From: a virus | Strand: one strand, 5' to 3' | Length of the DNA: 22,062 nt | IMG/VR virus record: IMGVR_UViG_3300044712_000655 | Span: 1-22,062 of that record | Translations under genes and position numbers: made by a program | The notes under the pieces: generated by a model | Seen by the model: the letters and a program-made list of their open reading frames with translations, nothing else | Told to the model about the DNA's origin: nothing | Database searches by the model: none | In this document: in pieces, positions 1 to 6,317 of the stretch | How positions within the stretch are numbered: position 1 is the first letter of the stretch | How the letters are laid out: each line of letters opens with the position of its first letter

Positions 1-372
1 CACGCGCGGCCGCACGCGCTTCGCCCAGCGGATCACCACCCAGGCCAGGCCGCGCACTCGCGGACTGCGCGGCGCGCCGCCCTTGGCCTTGCTGTGATGC
101 GTGCAGTCGGGCGAGAACCACGCCAGGCCGACCGGCTGATTGCCCGTGATTTCGGTCGGCTCGACCTTGAAGACAGACTCGCAGTAGTGCTTGGTGCCAG
201 GGTGGTTGATCGCGTGCATGGCGATCGCCTCCGGGTCGTGGTTGATCGCAATGTCCACCGCACGGCCGAGCGCCTGCTCGATGCCGCACGACGCGCCACC
301 ACCGCCGGCAAAGTTGTCGACGATCAGTTCGGCGCGCAGCCCCAGCGGCAAGGTGAAGGCGTCGCGCTTCAT
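1..372 (-). CDS. DNA (cytosine-5) methyltransferase, N-terminal part (runs off left edge)
   Basis: The first 124 residues of a C5 cytosine methyltransferase; the 3' end lies outside the window. Motif I, the S-adenosylmethionine-binding loop, is DNFAGGGGAS at residues 19-28. Motif IV is FSPDCTHHSKAKGG around residues 86-99, with Cys90 as the expected nucleophile that attacks C6 of the target cytosine. The SPDC-x-H-x-SKAKGG form is typical of phage-encoded members. The ATG overlaps the stop of the upstream gene in an ATGA, so it is translationally coupled as the last visible gene of the early leftward operon. The likely role is methylating phage DNA against host restriction (inference). The target recognition domain is not visible, so specificity is unknown. 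Confidence 0.9.
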   Translation of the reverse strand, partial: MKRDAFTLPLGLRAELIVDNFAGGGGASCGIEQALGRAVDIAINHDPEAIAMHAINHPGTKHYCESVFKVEPTEITGNQPVGLAWFSPDCTHHSKAKGGAPRSPRVRGLAWVVIRWAKRVRPRV

Positions 373-602
373 TGGGCCGGCAGCGGCCAGTCGCCCAGGT
401 CCAGCCCGGGCGCCTTGCGCGCTTCTTGGTCTGCATTCAACCGCTCAAGCGTCTCGCGCACTGCCTGCATGCACGCGATCCGGTCGTCGGCCTCGGCCTG
501 CGTCATGCGGCCGTCCTTGACCCAGCGCGGGTACAGGCGCTTGCGCTTGCTGATCTCGTCGCGGACCGCGGCGATCTGGCGTTCGATGGTCACTCCATCC
601 AT
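369..602 (-). CDS. small conserved phage protein, unknown function
   Basis: A 77-residue, charged, mostly helical protein with no recognised domain. The sequence reads as an N-terminal helix rich in Arg/Lys/Glu followed by a second helix ending in a Pro-rich tail (DLGDWPLPAQ). I chose the ATG at 602 rather than the GTG at 611, because an AAGGGG Shine-Dalgarno lies about 8 nt before 602 and almost touches 611. It overlaps the upstream gene's end by 13 nt and hands over to the methyltransferase through an ATGA overlap. Position in the early operon suggests an accessory DNA-metabolism or host-takeover role, but nothing in the sequence shows it. Confidence 0.75.
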   Translation of the reverse strand: MDGVTIERQIAAVRDEISKRKRLYPRWVKDGRMTQAEADDRIACMQAVRETLERLNADQEARKAPGLDLGDWPLPAQ

Positions 603-1030
603 GACACGCACCCCTTCGTTTCACACTTCGCCGCGACGTGCCCGTTGTAGGCGCTCTGCCGCATGTGCAGCCGCCCCTTGCACGCTGGGCACTCGATCAC
701 CTCAGCGCGATCGGCGGAAAGCTTGCCCTTGACGCGCCAGGTCCGCGTCTCGGCGAGCACCTTCATCACCTTCGCGGCGTACTCGTTCAGGTCGCGCGAC
801 TCCTGCTCGGCTTCCTCTGGCGTTGGCATCTGCTGCTTGTCGCAAGGCTGTGCCGTGATGCCGAGGGCGGCGCGCTTGGCGTCCCAGCTCGGCCCCTGAA
901 TGCAGGGGCGCCGATACGCAGCACCTTCCATCGGACCGAAGCTGTCCATCGGCACACCAGCACCGCAGCAGCCGCCCAAGATCGCAGCGCGGCCGTCGTA
1001 GTGCTTGCAGTGGAGGACGTGGCGCTTCAT
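590..1030 (-). CDS. Cys-rich zinc-ribbon-like phage protein
   Basis: A 146-residue protein of unknown function. The C-terminal part has a zinc-ribbon-like arrangement: CPAC at residues 114-117 and a second pair at Cys136 and Cys141. The N-terminal 65 residues hold five more cysteines (8, 21, 22, 43, 63) and two histidines, so a second metal site is possible. The middle (about 70-110) is helical and charged. The start overlaps the stop of the upstream gene by ATGA. Zinc ribbons usually bind nucleic acid or protein, so a DNA-binding or regulatory role is plausible but only inferred. Confidence 0.75.
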   Translation of the reverse strand: MKRHVLHCKHYDGRAAILGGCCGAGVPMDSFGPMEGAAYRRPCIQGPSWDAKRAALGITAQPCDKQQMPTPEEAEQESRDLNEYAAKVMKVLAETRTWRVKGKLSADRAEVIECPACKGRLHMRQSAYNGHVAAKCETKGCVSWME

Positions 1031-1293
1031 CCCCGAATCTCGTAGGGCAGTTCGACCGGCCGAGCCTTGACGTAGTGCACATGCAGCCCCTCATCGGTTG
1101 CGGACAGGTGCACCTCGTAGCCCAGCTGCTTCGCAGCGGCGACGCGCTGGTACAGCTCGGTCATGTTCCAGCCCTCGTGCAGCCGCGCCTTCGGATAGCT
1201 CCACATCAGGCGACGGTTAGGCCAGACCACTCCGCGCGCAAACTCGCGAAACGAATCCAGCAGGCGCTGGTACGGCGTGACGCGCTTCGTCAT
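1027..1293 (-). CDS. small phage protein, unknown function
   Basis: An 88-residue protein with mixed alpha/beta character and no domain I recognise. The start is supported by a strong GAGGAGAG Shine-Dalgarno about 6 nt upstream of the ATG and by the ATGA overlap with the preceding gene. Aromatic and basic residues cluster in the first half (residues 8-45), while the second half alternates hydrophobic and polar residues as in a short beta hairpin (YEVHLSATDEGLHVHYVKA). It is coupled by ATGA to the zinc-ribbon gene that follows. Confidence 0.75.
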   Translation of the reverse strand: MTKRVTPYQRLLDSFREFARGVVWPNRRLMWSYPKARLHEGWNMTELYQRVAAAKQLGYEVHLSATDEGLHVHYVKARPVELPYEIRG

Positions 1294-1478
1294 CGCACTC
1301 TCCTCGGAAAGGGCCAGGCGCTCGCCGGCCCAGGCTTCGGCTTCTCACCGGCCGCGCGGTTCTTCTGGGGCTGAGGCTTCAGCGGCTGCGAGCTGTGCAC
1401 CGGCGCGTCGTGCGCAGTGCAGCCGTCCTCGTTGCGGCAGACGTCGCCGGGCTGGCGACCGCAGGCGTAGCAGGTCAT
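1290..1478 (-). CDS. small zinc-finger-like protein
   Basis: A 62-residue protein whose N-terminus carries cysteines at 3, 6, 14 and 20 and His23, in the pattern CxxC-x7-C-x5-C-xx-H. This resembles a small zinc-binding knuckle. The rest is a basic, Pro/Lys/Arg-rich tail without predicted structure. It starts 2 nt after the DHH phosphoesterase stop and overlaps the next gene by ATGA. A nucleic-acid-binding role fits the basic tail, but this is inference. Confidence 0.7.
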   Translation of the reverse strand: MTCYACGRQPGDVCRNEDGCTAHDAPVHSSQPLKPQPQKNRAAGEKPKPGPASAWPFPRRVR

Positions 1479-1480
1479 GG

Positions 1481-2335
1481 CTATGCCCTCGCGAGTTCGT
1501 GATCGCGCGGCACGGTGAAGCCGGCCGCTTTCGCGTGGCCGCCACCTCCGTAGCCTTTGGCGATCTCGCTGACGTCGATGCCGTCGTCGGACGAGCGCAA
1601 CCCGAAGATGCGGCCCTCCGCAGTGTCCCAGTAGCAGGCAGCAAAGGCTTCGCCCTGCGCCATCTTGTGAGCGGCGTCGCTAACCAGCGTGTAGGGCAGG
1701 CTTGCAACCGGGACGTCATGGCCGCCGATCGTCATGCGCCGCTGGCAGACCTTCACAAGCTCGGCGATGTCCTTGTGGTGCTTGCGCTCGATTGCCGCGC
1801 CTGCGACGGTCATCTTCAGTAGCTCTGCCTGGTCGGCGAACATCAGCCGGTTCCAGTTCTCGAATGTGTACTCGTAGCTGAAGACGTTCGCCTGGATCTC
1901 GCGCGTGCCCGGCAGCTTAAATCGCCACAGGTCGCGGTCCTCGATATGGCCCAGCAGCAGCGGCGGCTGCTCGTTCGGGAACAGGTACTGCCAAGCGAGC
2001 ATCGATCCGCTGCGCTCAATGTCGACGTACCAGTTCAGCTGCGGCTCGCCACCCATGTAGCTGTCGTTGCGGAACAGCGGCCGGAGATCCTCGATCGCCG
2101 TCTTGTGATGGTCGATCAGGGTGACCGACGCAGCCTTGCGCAGCATGGTCTCGACGACCGGGCGCTTGTAGCTGAAGTCGACGAGGTAAACGTCGCGACC
2201 GGTGACGTCGGGCGGCTCCTGCTGGTACACACCGGGAAAGTAGTCAGCGCTGGGTCCGTACTTGCGCCAGAAACACCACGCCGCGCTGAAGCCGTCGGCG
2301 CAGTTCGCGTGATAGATGACGAGGGGGCGCGTCAC
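1481..2335 (-). CDS. DHH-family phosphoesterase
   Basis: A 284-residue member of the DHH/DHHA1 phosphoesterase superfamily, Mn2+-dependent enzymes that hydrolyse short RNAs, cyclic dinucleotides or related phosphodiesters. Visible motifs: HANCADG at residues 9-15 (motif I, with Asp14), VDFS at 52-55 (motif II), IDHHK at 74-78 (the signature DHH motif), GHIEDRDLW near 130 (motif IV), and a C-terminal GGGGHAKAAGF that matches the DHHA1 substrate-binding loop. The full length fits NrnA/NrnB-like enzymes. The start is a GTG that overlaps the upstream stop as GTGA; the open frame continues further upstream but only as antisense-looking Arg-rich sequence. It could recycle nanoRNA during DNA and RNA turnover or degrade a host signalling nucleotide. 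The sequence does not settle which. Confidence 0.88.
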   Translation of the reverse strand: MTRPLVIYHANCADGFSAAWCFWRKYGPSADYFPGVYQQEPPDVTGRDVYLVDFSYKRPVVETMLRKAASVTLIDHHKTAIEDLRPLFRNDSYMGGEPQLNWYVDIERSGSMLAWQYLFPNEQPPLLLGHIEDRDLWRFKLPGTREIQANVFSYEYTFENWNRLMFADQAELLKMTVAGAAIERKHHKDIAELVKVCQRRMTIGGHDVPVASLPYTLVSDAAHKMAQGEAFAACYWDTAEGRIFGLRSSDDGIDVSEIAKGYGGGGHAKAAGFTVPRDHELARA

Positions 2336-2793
2336 TGCGCACCGCCCTCGGCCTGCGCCGGCGCCAGGCTGATGTCGACCTCGCACTGGATCAGCTTGTA
2401 GAGCTTCGCGATGTCCCGGTCGTCCGGCTTGGCCTTCGCGCGGAAGCTGGTCGTGACCGTGCCGCCGTCCTTGAAGTCGAACGAGAAGCCGTCGACATCG
2501 ACGTCGAGCACGATGTCGCTCTTGCCGCCGGTGCCGTAGTGCACGGTCAGCTGGGCGCCGGTCATCTCGCCGTCCCACTTGATGCCGGGCACCTTGGGGA
2601 AGCGCAGCTTTGGCAGATAGCCGGGCTCGTCGACCAGCTCGCCCTGCGCGTCCTGCGCGTCGGGCTTGCGGTAGAAGCTCGACTTCAGCGCCGGATCGAA
2701 CAGCGACAGCAGGTCGTTCGGCGCGTCGAAGGTGAACTTCAGGTCCGCGGCCGGGACGGTCTCGTCGCCGTGCTTCTTGGCCCTGGGATTCAA
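2332..2793 (-). CDS. conserved phage protein, unknown function (true start unclear, possible frameshift)
   Basis: A protein of about 153 residues from a weak TTG start at 2793. It begins NLNPRAKKHGDETVPAADL and contains several beta strands (for example the stretch with DIVLDVDVDGFSFDFKDG). I do not recognise a domain, though it looks like a family common in phage early recombination regions. The TTG has no Shine-Dalgarno. In-frame open sequence continues upstream without any start codon to a stop near 2925. A well-placed ATG at 2829-2831, with AAGGA 10 nt before it, lies in another frame that meets this one at an AAA run. The gene is coupled to the DHH gene by a GTGA overlap. Confidence 0.7.
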   Translation of the reverse strand: MNPRAKKHGDETVPAADLKFTFDAPNDLLSLFDPALKSSFYRKPDAQDAQGELVDEPGYLPKLRFPKVPGIKWDGEMTGAQLTVHYGTGGKSDIVLDVDVDGFSFDFKDGGTVTTSFRAKAKPDDRDIAKLYKLIQCEVDISLAPAQAEGGAQ

Positions 2794-2986
2794 GTTAACG
2801 AGCTTGGCGGATTGTTTCTCGAGGTCAGCATTGCCGCGGGGTCCTTGGTTAAGTGATCGTTCGGCCGGCTTCGCGCTTGCTTTGCGGCGAGCTCGCGCGG
2901 GGAGTTCCGGCGGTTCCCCAAGCTAGGCGGGCAGGCCGTACAGCGAGCACATCGGCCCCGGCCACCGCAGCCCTGTCGTGTATTGG

Positions 2987-3688
2987 CTACTGCTTGCCAG
3001 CCTGCTCGGCTGCATTCATGTCGGCGACCCAAGAGTCGACGCCGCGGTCAGGCAGATCGGCCTCGTCGATCTTTGCGGCAGCCTGCGTGATCGGTGCCTC
3101 TGCAGGCTTCGCTGCCTGCGCCTTCAGTTCCGCGGCGCGCGCGTTGTAGGCCGCGACTGCAGCCGTGACGTCGCCCGGGTTCTTGAGCTGGTTCACCAGC
3201 GCCTTCGCCTCGGTCATCGTGGCCTTGTTCGTGGCCTTGCCGATGGCTGCCAGCACGCTCGCGAGGCTGGGTCCGTGGTCGACCTTCAGCGGCTCGATCA
3301 GGTGCAGCGCCTTCTTGCCGCGCGTGGCCGTCAGCGACACCTGGATCGCGCGCTCGATGTCGCTCATGTGGCTGATGCGGATGCCGCCGACCTCTGCGCC
3401 GCCGAACTTCACCTGCGGGTCGTTGTAGAGGGTCATCGACTTGCCGATCCACTCGCGACCGTCCGGACCCCAGCCGAGGATCAGCACCTTGCGCATGGTC
3501 TTGCAGGGCTTGTAGGGGCGGCCGTTCTCGCCCTCGTAGTGCACATGAATCGGCTGCTCCTCGCCGCCACCGACGCGCACGTCGGTCACGCGGATCGTCA
3601 TCGGGCCGCCCAGCAGCTGCTCGGCGTTGAGCTGGTCGGACTTGGGGACGATCGTCGGACGCAGATCGCTGACATCAACCATCGACAT
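2987..3688 (-). CDS. phage recombination-region protein, possible ssDNA-binding partner of the exonuclease
   Basis: A 233-residue protein. Residues 1-115 are beta-rich (MTIRVTDVRVGGGEEQPIHV, then KVLILGWGPDGREWIGKSM), which would suit an OB-like fold. The C-terminal third is Ala/Lys/Glu-rich and probably flexible or helical, ending in an acidic segment (IDEADLPDRGVDSWVADM). I chose the ATG at 3688, which has GAGGT about 5 nt upstream; the upstream TTG at 3700 sits inside that ribosome binding site. It overlaps the end of the exonuclease gene by 14 nt, so the two are probably made together. Exonucleases of this kind usually travel with an annealing or single-strand-binding protein, which makes that a reasonable guess, not a demonstrated role. 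Confidence 0.8.
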   Translation of the reverse strand: MSMVDVSDLRPTIVPKSDQLNAEQLLGGPMTIRVTDVRVGGGEEQPIHVHYEGENGRPYKPCKTMRKVLILGWGPDGREWIGKSMTLYNDPQVKFGGAEVGGIRISHMSDIERAIQVSLTATRGKKALHLIEPLKVDHGPSLASVLAAIGKATNKATMTEAKALVNQLKNPGDVTAAVAAYNARAAELKAQAAKPAEAPITQAAAKIDEADLPDRGVDSWVADMNAAEQAGKQ

Positions 3689-4589
3689 AGGACACCTCAA
3701 GTTCGTTGCTGCGTTTGGCCCATGCCTTCAGGCCGACCACTTGCGGGCCGGTGCCGTAAGCGGGCCACTGGTTGTTCGCTTTGCACCAGGCGAAACGCTG
3801 GCGCAGTTCGGCGCATTCGTCCGCGCCCTGGGCCGCGTCTTCCTCGTCGAGCCAGTACGGCACCGCCAGAACCGGCGGCGCGCTGCTGACGACGGCGAAG
3901 ACGTACTCGATCACCTCGGCGCCGGTGGCGGCCTGGACGCCGTCGATGTAGTGCGCCCGCGCCCGGTGGTAGCCGAGGCTGGTGAGCGCGCGGGAGAAGC
4001 CTTCGGGCGACTCGTCGTTCGTGCTCTTGAGCTCGACCACGCGCACGCGCTTGCCGTCGACCCAGTGCAGGAAGTCGGGCCGCGCCTTGCAATAAACGCC
4101 GGTCGCGGGGTCGATCCAGAAGACCGACGCCTCGGCGTCACCCTTGCCGGCCAGCAGTTCGCGCAGGTACGGCTCGGCCTGGATGGCCGCCAGCTGCTGC
4201 TGCGTGATGGCGTAGTCCTCGGCGCGCACGATCGCGCGGCCGGCGCAGGACTGCTCGAACGCGCGCCACCAGGTCATGGCCTCGACGCTGGCAGGACTGG
4301 GCTTCTTGGCTGCCCACTGTGTGGCAGTCGGGCGGCGCGGCGCATCGTCTGGCACGATGGCGTAGCGAGCCGCCAGAGCATTGGACTCGAGCAGCGCGCA
4401 GTGCACCAGCGAGCCGTTGAGCATGGGACGGGTAGGCGGCGCGTCGACCTGGTGCTTGTAGTGCCAAGGCGAGCGGGCCATCAGGCGCATGGCGGACGCG
4501 CTGAAGGCGTCGACTGCCAAGTAGTCCTCGAACGACATGCCGAGGACAAGTCCCATCGGCCGGTCGAGGTTCGGTGCTGCTGCGTTCAT
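3675..4589 (-). CDS. PD-(D/E)XK exonuclease, RecE/exodeoxyribonuclease VIII-like
   Basis: A 304-residue nuclease of the phage RecE/YqaJ-like PD-(D/E)XK group. The catalytic signature is visible as Glu153, then PDF with Asp172, then ELK at 186-188. An upstream GSLVHCALLE at 59-68 matches the helix with a conserved His in this family. A YHRARAHYIDGV segment (207-218) corresponds to the motif that follows the active site in RecB-type nucleases. Such enzymes resect double-stranded ends 5' to 3' for annealing-based recombination. The ATG has GGAG 8 nt upstream, and it overlaps the preceding small gene by ATGA. It is followed by its probable partner gene, forming a two-gene recombination module in the early operon. 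Confidence 0.87.
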   Translation of the reverse strand: MNAAAPNLDRPMGLVLGMSFEDYLAVDAFSASAMRLMARSPWHYKHQVDAPPTRPMLNGSLVHCALLESNALAARYAIVPDDAPRRPTATQWAAKKPSPASVEAMTWWRAFEQSCAGRAIVRAEDYAITQQQLAAIQAEPYLRELLAGKGDAEASVFWIDPATGVYCKARPDFLHWVDGKRVRVVELKSTNDESPEGFSRALTSLGYHRARAHYIDGVQAATGAEVIEYVFAVVSSAPPVLAVPYWLDEEDAAQGADECAELRQRFAWCKANNQWPAYGTGPQVVGLKAWAKRSNELEVSYVDG

Positions 4590-4744
4590 TGTTCAGCTCC
4601 AAGGGAAGCCCGCACAGCGAGCCGGTTCACGTGCGCACGCCAAATGGCGTGCAGGTAGGCGGGATGCTTGGGCCCGGCGTTCAGCGCGACCAGGCGCCAG
4701 AACAGCCAGCCGAGCACCGCGATGCAGGCGTGCCAGAGGTTCAT
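4586..4744 (-). CDS. small predicted membrane protein
   Basis: A 52-residue peptide with one hydrophobic segment near the N-terminus (about residues 5-22, rich in Leu, Trp, Ala and Val) followed by a basic C-terminal tail with several Arg and His. I took the ATG at 4744 because it overlaps the upstream stop as ATGA; a longer frame upstream is only the shadow of the neighbour. It is coupled to the exonuclease start by ATGA. It may be a single-pass inner-membrane peptide with the basic tail inside the cell. Function unknown. Confidence 0.65.
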   Translation of the reverse strand: MNLWHACIAVLGWLFWRLVALNAGPKHPAYLHAIWRAHVNRLAVRASLGAEQ

Positions 4745-4854
4745 GCCGGCCCCGCTGATCCGAGCCAGAGCAACAGCACGCTGGTGGCCACGCCAAGCCA
4801 GAAGCCCAGGGCGAGCCACCAAGCGCGCTCAGCTTCCCAGTCGGAGCGGCTCAT
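4741..4854 (-). CDS. 37-residue predicted membrane peptide
   Basis: A tiny gene with both ends fixed by ATGA overlaps to its neighbours. The peptide has a charged N-terminus (MSRSDWEAERAWW), one strongly hydrophobic segment at about residues 12-31, and a short Gly/Ala/Pro end. It is a single-pass membrane peptide. It forms a pair with the next small membrane protein and follows an exported protein, so three envelope-directed products sit in a row. Function unknown. The overlaps and clean hydropathy are the main evidence that it is real. Confidence 0.6.
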   Translation of the reverse strand: MSRSDWEAERAWWLALGFWLGVATSVLLLWLGSAGPA

Positions 4855-5264
4855 AGGGACCACTCCGCGGACAGGTGCAAGACGGCGCTGGCCTTGTCGC
4901 CGATGCGAGGCGTCGCGGTCAGGCGCAGCGCGCCGTAGCGCACGGACGCGGCGAGCAGCGGCACGACGGAGCCGGCTGGGTAGCCGGTGGCCGCCGCGAC
5001 CATCGCACCGGCGTCCCAGTTCTCGCCCTGCGCCAGGGTCCAAACCTTGCCGGCGTAGAACGTGGGCTTGCGGTGGCTGTTCCAGTAGCCGCCCGCCTGC
5101 CAGCCCGCATCGGTACGCAGGTACGCGCCGGGGTTGACGTTGTTGTAGCCAGCGGGCGGGCCGAGTTCGGGGTTGAGGTGCTGCGACACCAGGTGCAGGC
5201 CGACGGTGTTGGCGTGCGCGGCGGCGGTCAGCAGGAGCGCGGCGAGGATCGCAAGGCGCTTCAT
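4851..5264 (-). CDS. exported phage protein with signal peptide
   Basis: A 137-residue protein with a textbook signal peptide (MKRLAILAALLLTAAAHA, cleavage after AHA). The mature part begins NTVGLHLVSQH and contains GYNNVNPGAYLRTD, a Trp/Tyr-rich middle (GYWNSHRKPTFYAG) and a Gly/Ala/Val-rich stretch. It ends in short beta-like strands. I recall similar exported proteins in the early regions of several phages, with no known function. The mature sequence lacks cysteines. It probably acts in the periplasm or at the outer membrane. The ATG is set by an ATGA overlap; the longer open frame upstream is a shadow of the neighbouring gene. Confidence 0.75.
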   Translation of the reverse strand: MKRLAILAALLLTAAAHANTVGLHLVSQHLNPELGPPAGYNNVNPGAYLRTDAGWQAGGYWNSHRKPTFYAGKVWTLAQGENWDAGAMVAAATGYPAGSVVPLLAASVRYGALRLTATPRIGDKASAVLHLSAEWSL

Positions 5265-5464
5265 GAGCACACCTTCGCGAAGGCGTCGCCGGCAATCTGC
5301 TGCTGCATCTCCGCGCGCTCGGCGTCCGTCAAGCACTGCGAGCAGATGCCGGCCCAGCGCGCGTGCGTTGCAGCCGAGGAGAAGATCGGACGGATGAGGG
5401 ACGACAGCGTGCGACCGCAACCGCGGCGGCAGGCGACCGTCTGAAGCATTGGGCGTCGTTTCAT
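5261..5464 (-). CDS. small zinc-ribbon-like protein
   Basis: A 67-residue protein with two cysteine pairs, Cys12-x3-Cys16 and Cys41-x2-Cys44, spaced like a zinc ribbon, and a helical acidic end (DAERAEMQQQIAGDAFA). The N-terminal part is basic. Start and stop are both tied to neighbours by ATGA overlaps. It is probably a small cytoplasmic nucleic-acid- or protein-binding factor. No family name can be given. Confidence 0.65.
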   Translation of the reverse strand: MKRRPMLQTVACRRGCGRTLSSLIRPIFSSAATHARWAGICSQCLTDAERAEMQQQIAGDAFAKVCS

Positions 5465-5709
5465 GCTTGGCGCTCCTGTTTCTGCAGAGCGCGCAGCGCG
5501 CGATTGGCGGCCGCGCTGGTCTTGAACCTCGACGGCCTGCCAGATGCGGACGTGAGGTGCTGCACCCCAATGTCGGGCGCGCCGCGCACGACAACGAAGC
5601 GGCACAGGTCCTCAGTGCGCTGGACGCGCCACGGCCCCGCCACCACGTCCCAAGTGTTTGGGTCGCTGTCGATCAACAGCTCCGGCCCGTCGATCACGAC
5701 GCTGCTCAT
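5461..5709 (-). CDS. small phage protein, unknown function
   Basis: An 82-residue protein. The first two thirds alternate hydrophobic and polar residues as in a small beta fold (MSSVVIDGPELLI; WRVQRTEDLCRFVVVRG). The last third is a basic helix (SAAANRALRALQKQERQA). The ATG at 5709 overlaps the upstream stop as ATGA and is preferred to an upstream in-frame start that reads through antisense-like Arg-rich sequence. Function not recognised. Confidence 0.65.
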   Translation of the reverse strand: MSSVVIDGPELLIDSDPNTWDVVAGPWRVQRTEDLCRFVVVRGAPDIGVQHLTSASGRPSRFKTSAAANRALRALQKQERQA

Positions 5710-6020
5710 ACAGCCTCCGCCAGGCGCTCGCGCGCATCGATCCACGGGTCGAACGTCACCATCGACTTGTCGACGGCGCACTCGATCCACTTGTTGAGCA
5801 CGCACATCGCCTCAGCGCCGACCGTGGCCTGGTGCTGCGTGAACGTGCGGCCGGGTTCTTTCGGCATGACCAGCGCGGCGTGCAGCTCGGTCAGCATGTC
5901 CTGCGCAGCGGCGGGGCCAAGTGCGGCGGTGAGCGTGGTCACGTCCTCGCGATACATGCAGTCGAGGCGGTTGCGCTCGTCGGCGAGGGCCGTCGCGAGC
6001 ATGGCGTCGGTGATCTTCAT
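5706..6020 (-). CDS. small helical phage protein, unknown function
   Basis: A 104-residue mostly helical protein (MKITDAMLATALADERNRLD at the start). It has two cysteines and no catalytic motif I can see. It is the second gene after the leftward early promoter, joined by ATGA overlaps on both sides. Early, first-expressed phage genes of this size often interfere with host functions, but there is no direct evidence here. Confidence 0.65.
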   Translation of the reverse strand: MKITDAMLATALADERNRLDCMYREDVTTLTAALGPAAAQDMLTELHAALVMPKEPGRTFTQHQATVGAEAMCVLNKWIECAVDKSMVTFDPWIDARERLAEAV

Positions 6021-6202
6021 GCGGCCACCCGCTCGGCGCAGTTCTGACCGACTTCCAAGCCGTGCCACAACGCAACTGCACCGCCCTTGGGCAGCGTGCT
6101 TGGCGCGTCAATGCAGTAGCCGGTATCGCTGTCGAACTCGGCGCTGCGCATCTCGCAGGCCGCTTGTCCGCGACGAAACAGCATTTGAGGGTTGATTGCC
6201 AT
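6017..6202 (-). CDS. first gene of the leftward early operon, unknown function
   Basis: A 61-residue protein beginning MAINPQMLFRRGQAACEMRS. It has three cysteines and a Trp-His pair (VALWHGLEVGQNCAERVAA). The ATG has a GGAG Shine-Dalgarno about 8 nt upstream. It lies roughly 28 nt downstream of the predicted transcription start of the leftward promoter, so it is the promoter-proximal gene of the operon. In lambda this position is held by the N antiterminator. This protein is not Arg-rich enough to resemble N, so I do not assign that role. Confidence 0.7.
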   Translation of the reverse strand: MAINPQMLFRRGQAACEMRSAEFDSDTGYCIDAPSTLPKGGAVALWHGLEVGQNCAERVAA

Positions 6203-6234
6203 CGTCTTCGCTCCGTTGTTTGTGTTCTGACGGA

Positions 6235-6279
6235 GGAACTCTACAACTGTCGAGCATCACTGTCAACAGGTGTCGAACT
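6235..6279. promoter_or_regulatory. operator block L: two repressor sites over the leftward promoter
   Basis: A 45-bp block matching the cro promoter block (7630-7674) at 38 of 45 positions, in inverted orientation. It contains two copies of the motif CNACANNTGTCGARC, at 6241-6255 and 6264-6278, 23 bp apart. Each has a small dyad, ACA-NN-TGT. One covers the -10/spacer and the other the upstream edge of the -35. Such placement fits CI or Cro binding that blocks RNA polymerase. The binding protein is inferred. Confidence 0.7.
6238..6266 (-). promoter_or_regulatory. leftward early promoter (PL-like)
   Basis: On the minus strand, TTGACA (6261-6266, a perfect -35) is followed by a 17-nt spacer and TAGAGT (6238-6243) as the -10. 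Transcription should begin near 6230, leaving a short leader with a Shine-Dalgarno before the gene starting at 6202. Repressor-type sites overlap the -10 and flank the -35. Confidence 0.75.
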
Positions 6280-6317
6280 AAAGGCAACAAGACGCGACCG
6301 ATAGGCTTAGCGCGGTA

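Noticed and set aside
2790-3032. 80-codon minus-strand frame between the recombination-region gene and the unknown conserved gene
   Set aside because: It overlaps the end of the upstream gene by 46 nt, has Arg/Cys-rich random-looking sequence, and only its last 14 codons (from the ATG at 2831) have a ribosome binding site; these are treated in the frameshift finding.
2978-3889. Plus-strand frame of 303 codons and neighbours across the left half
   Set aside because: Shadow of the recombination genes; no ribosome binding site, no motifs, and direction opposite to the operon.
6017-6202. Lambda N-like antiterminator as the first leftward gene
   Set aside because: The 61-residue product is not an Arg-rich N-type peptide and no boxB-like hairpin was found near the promoter.
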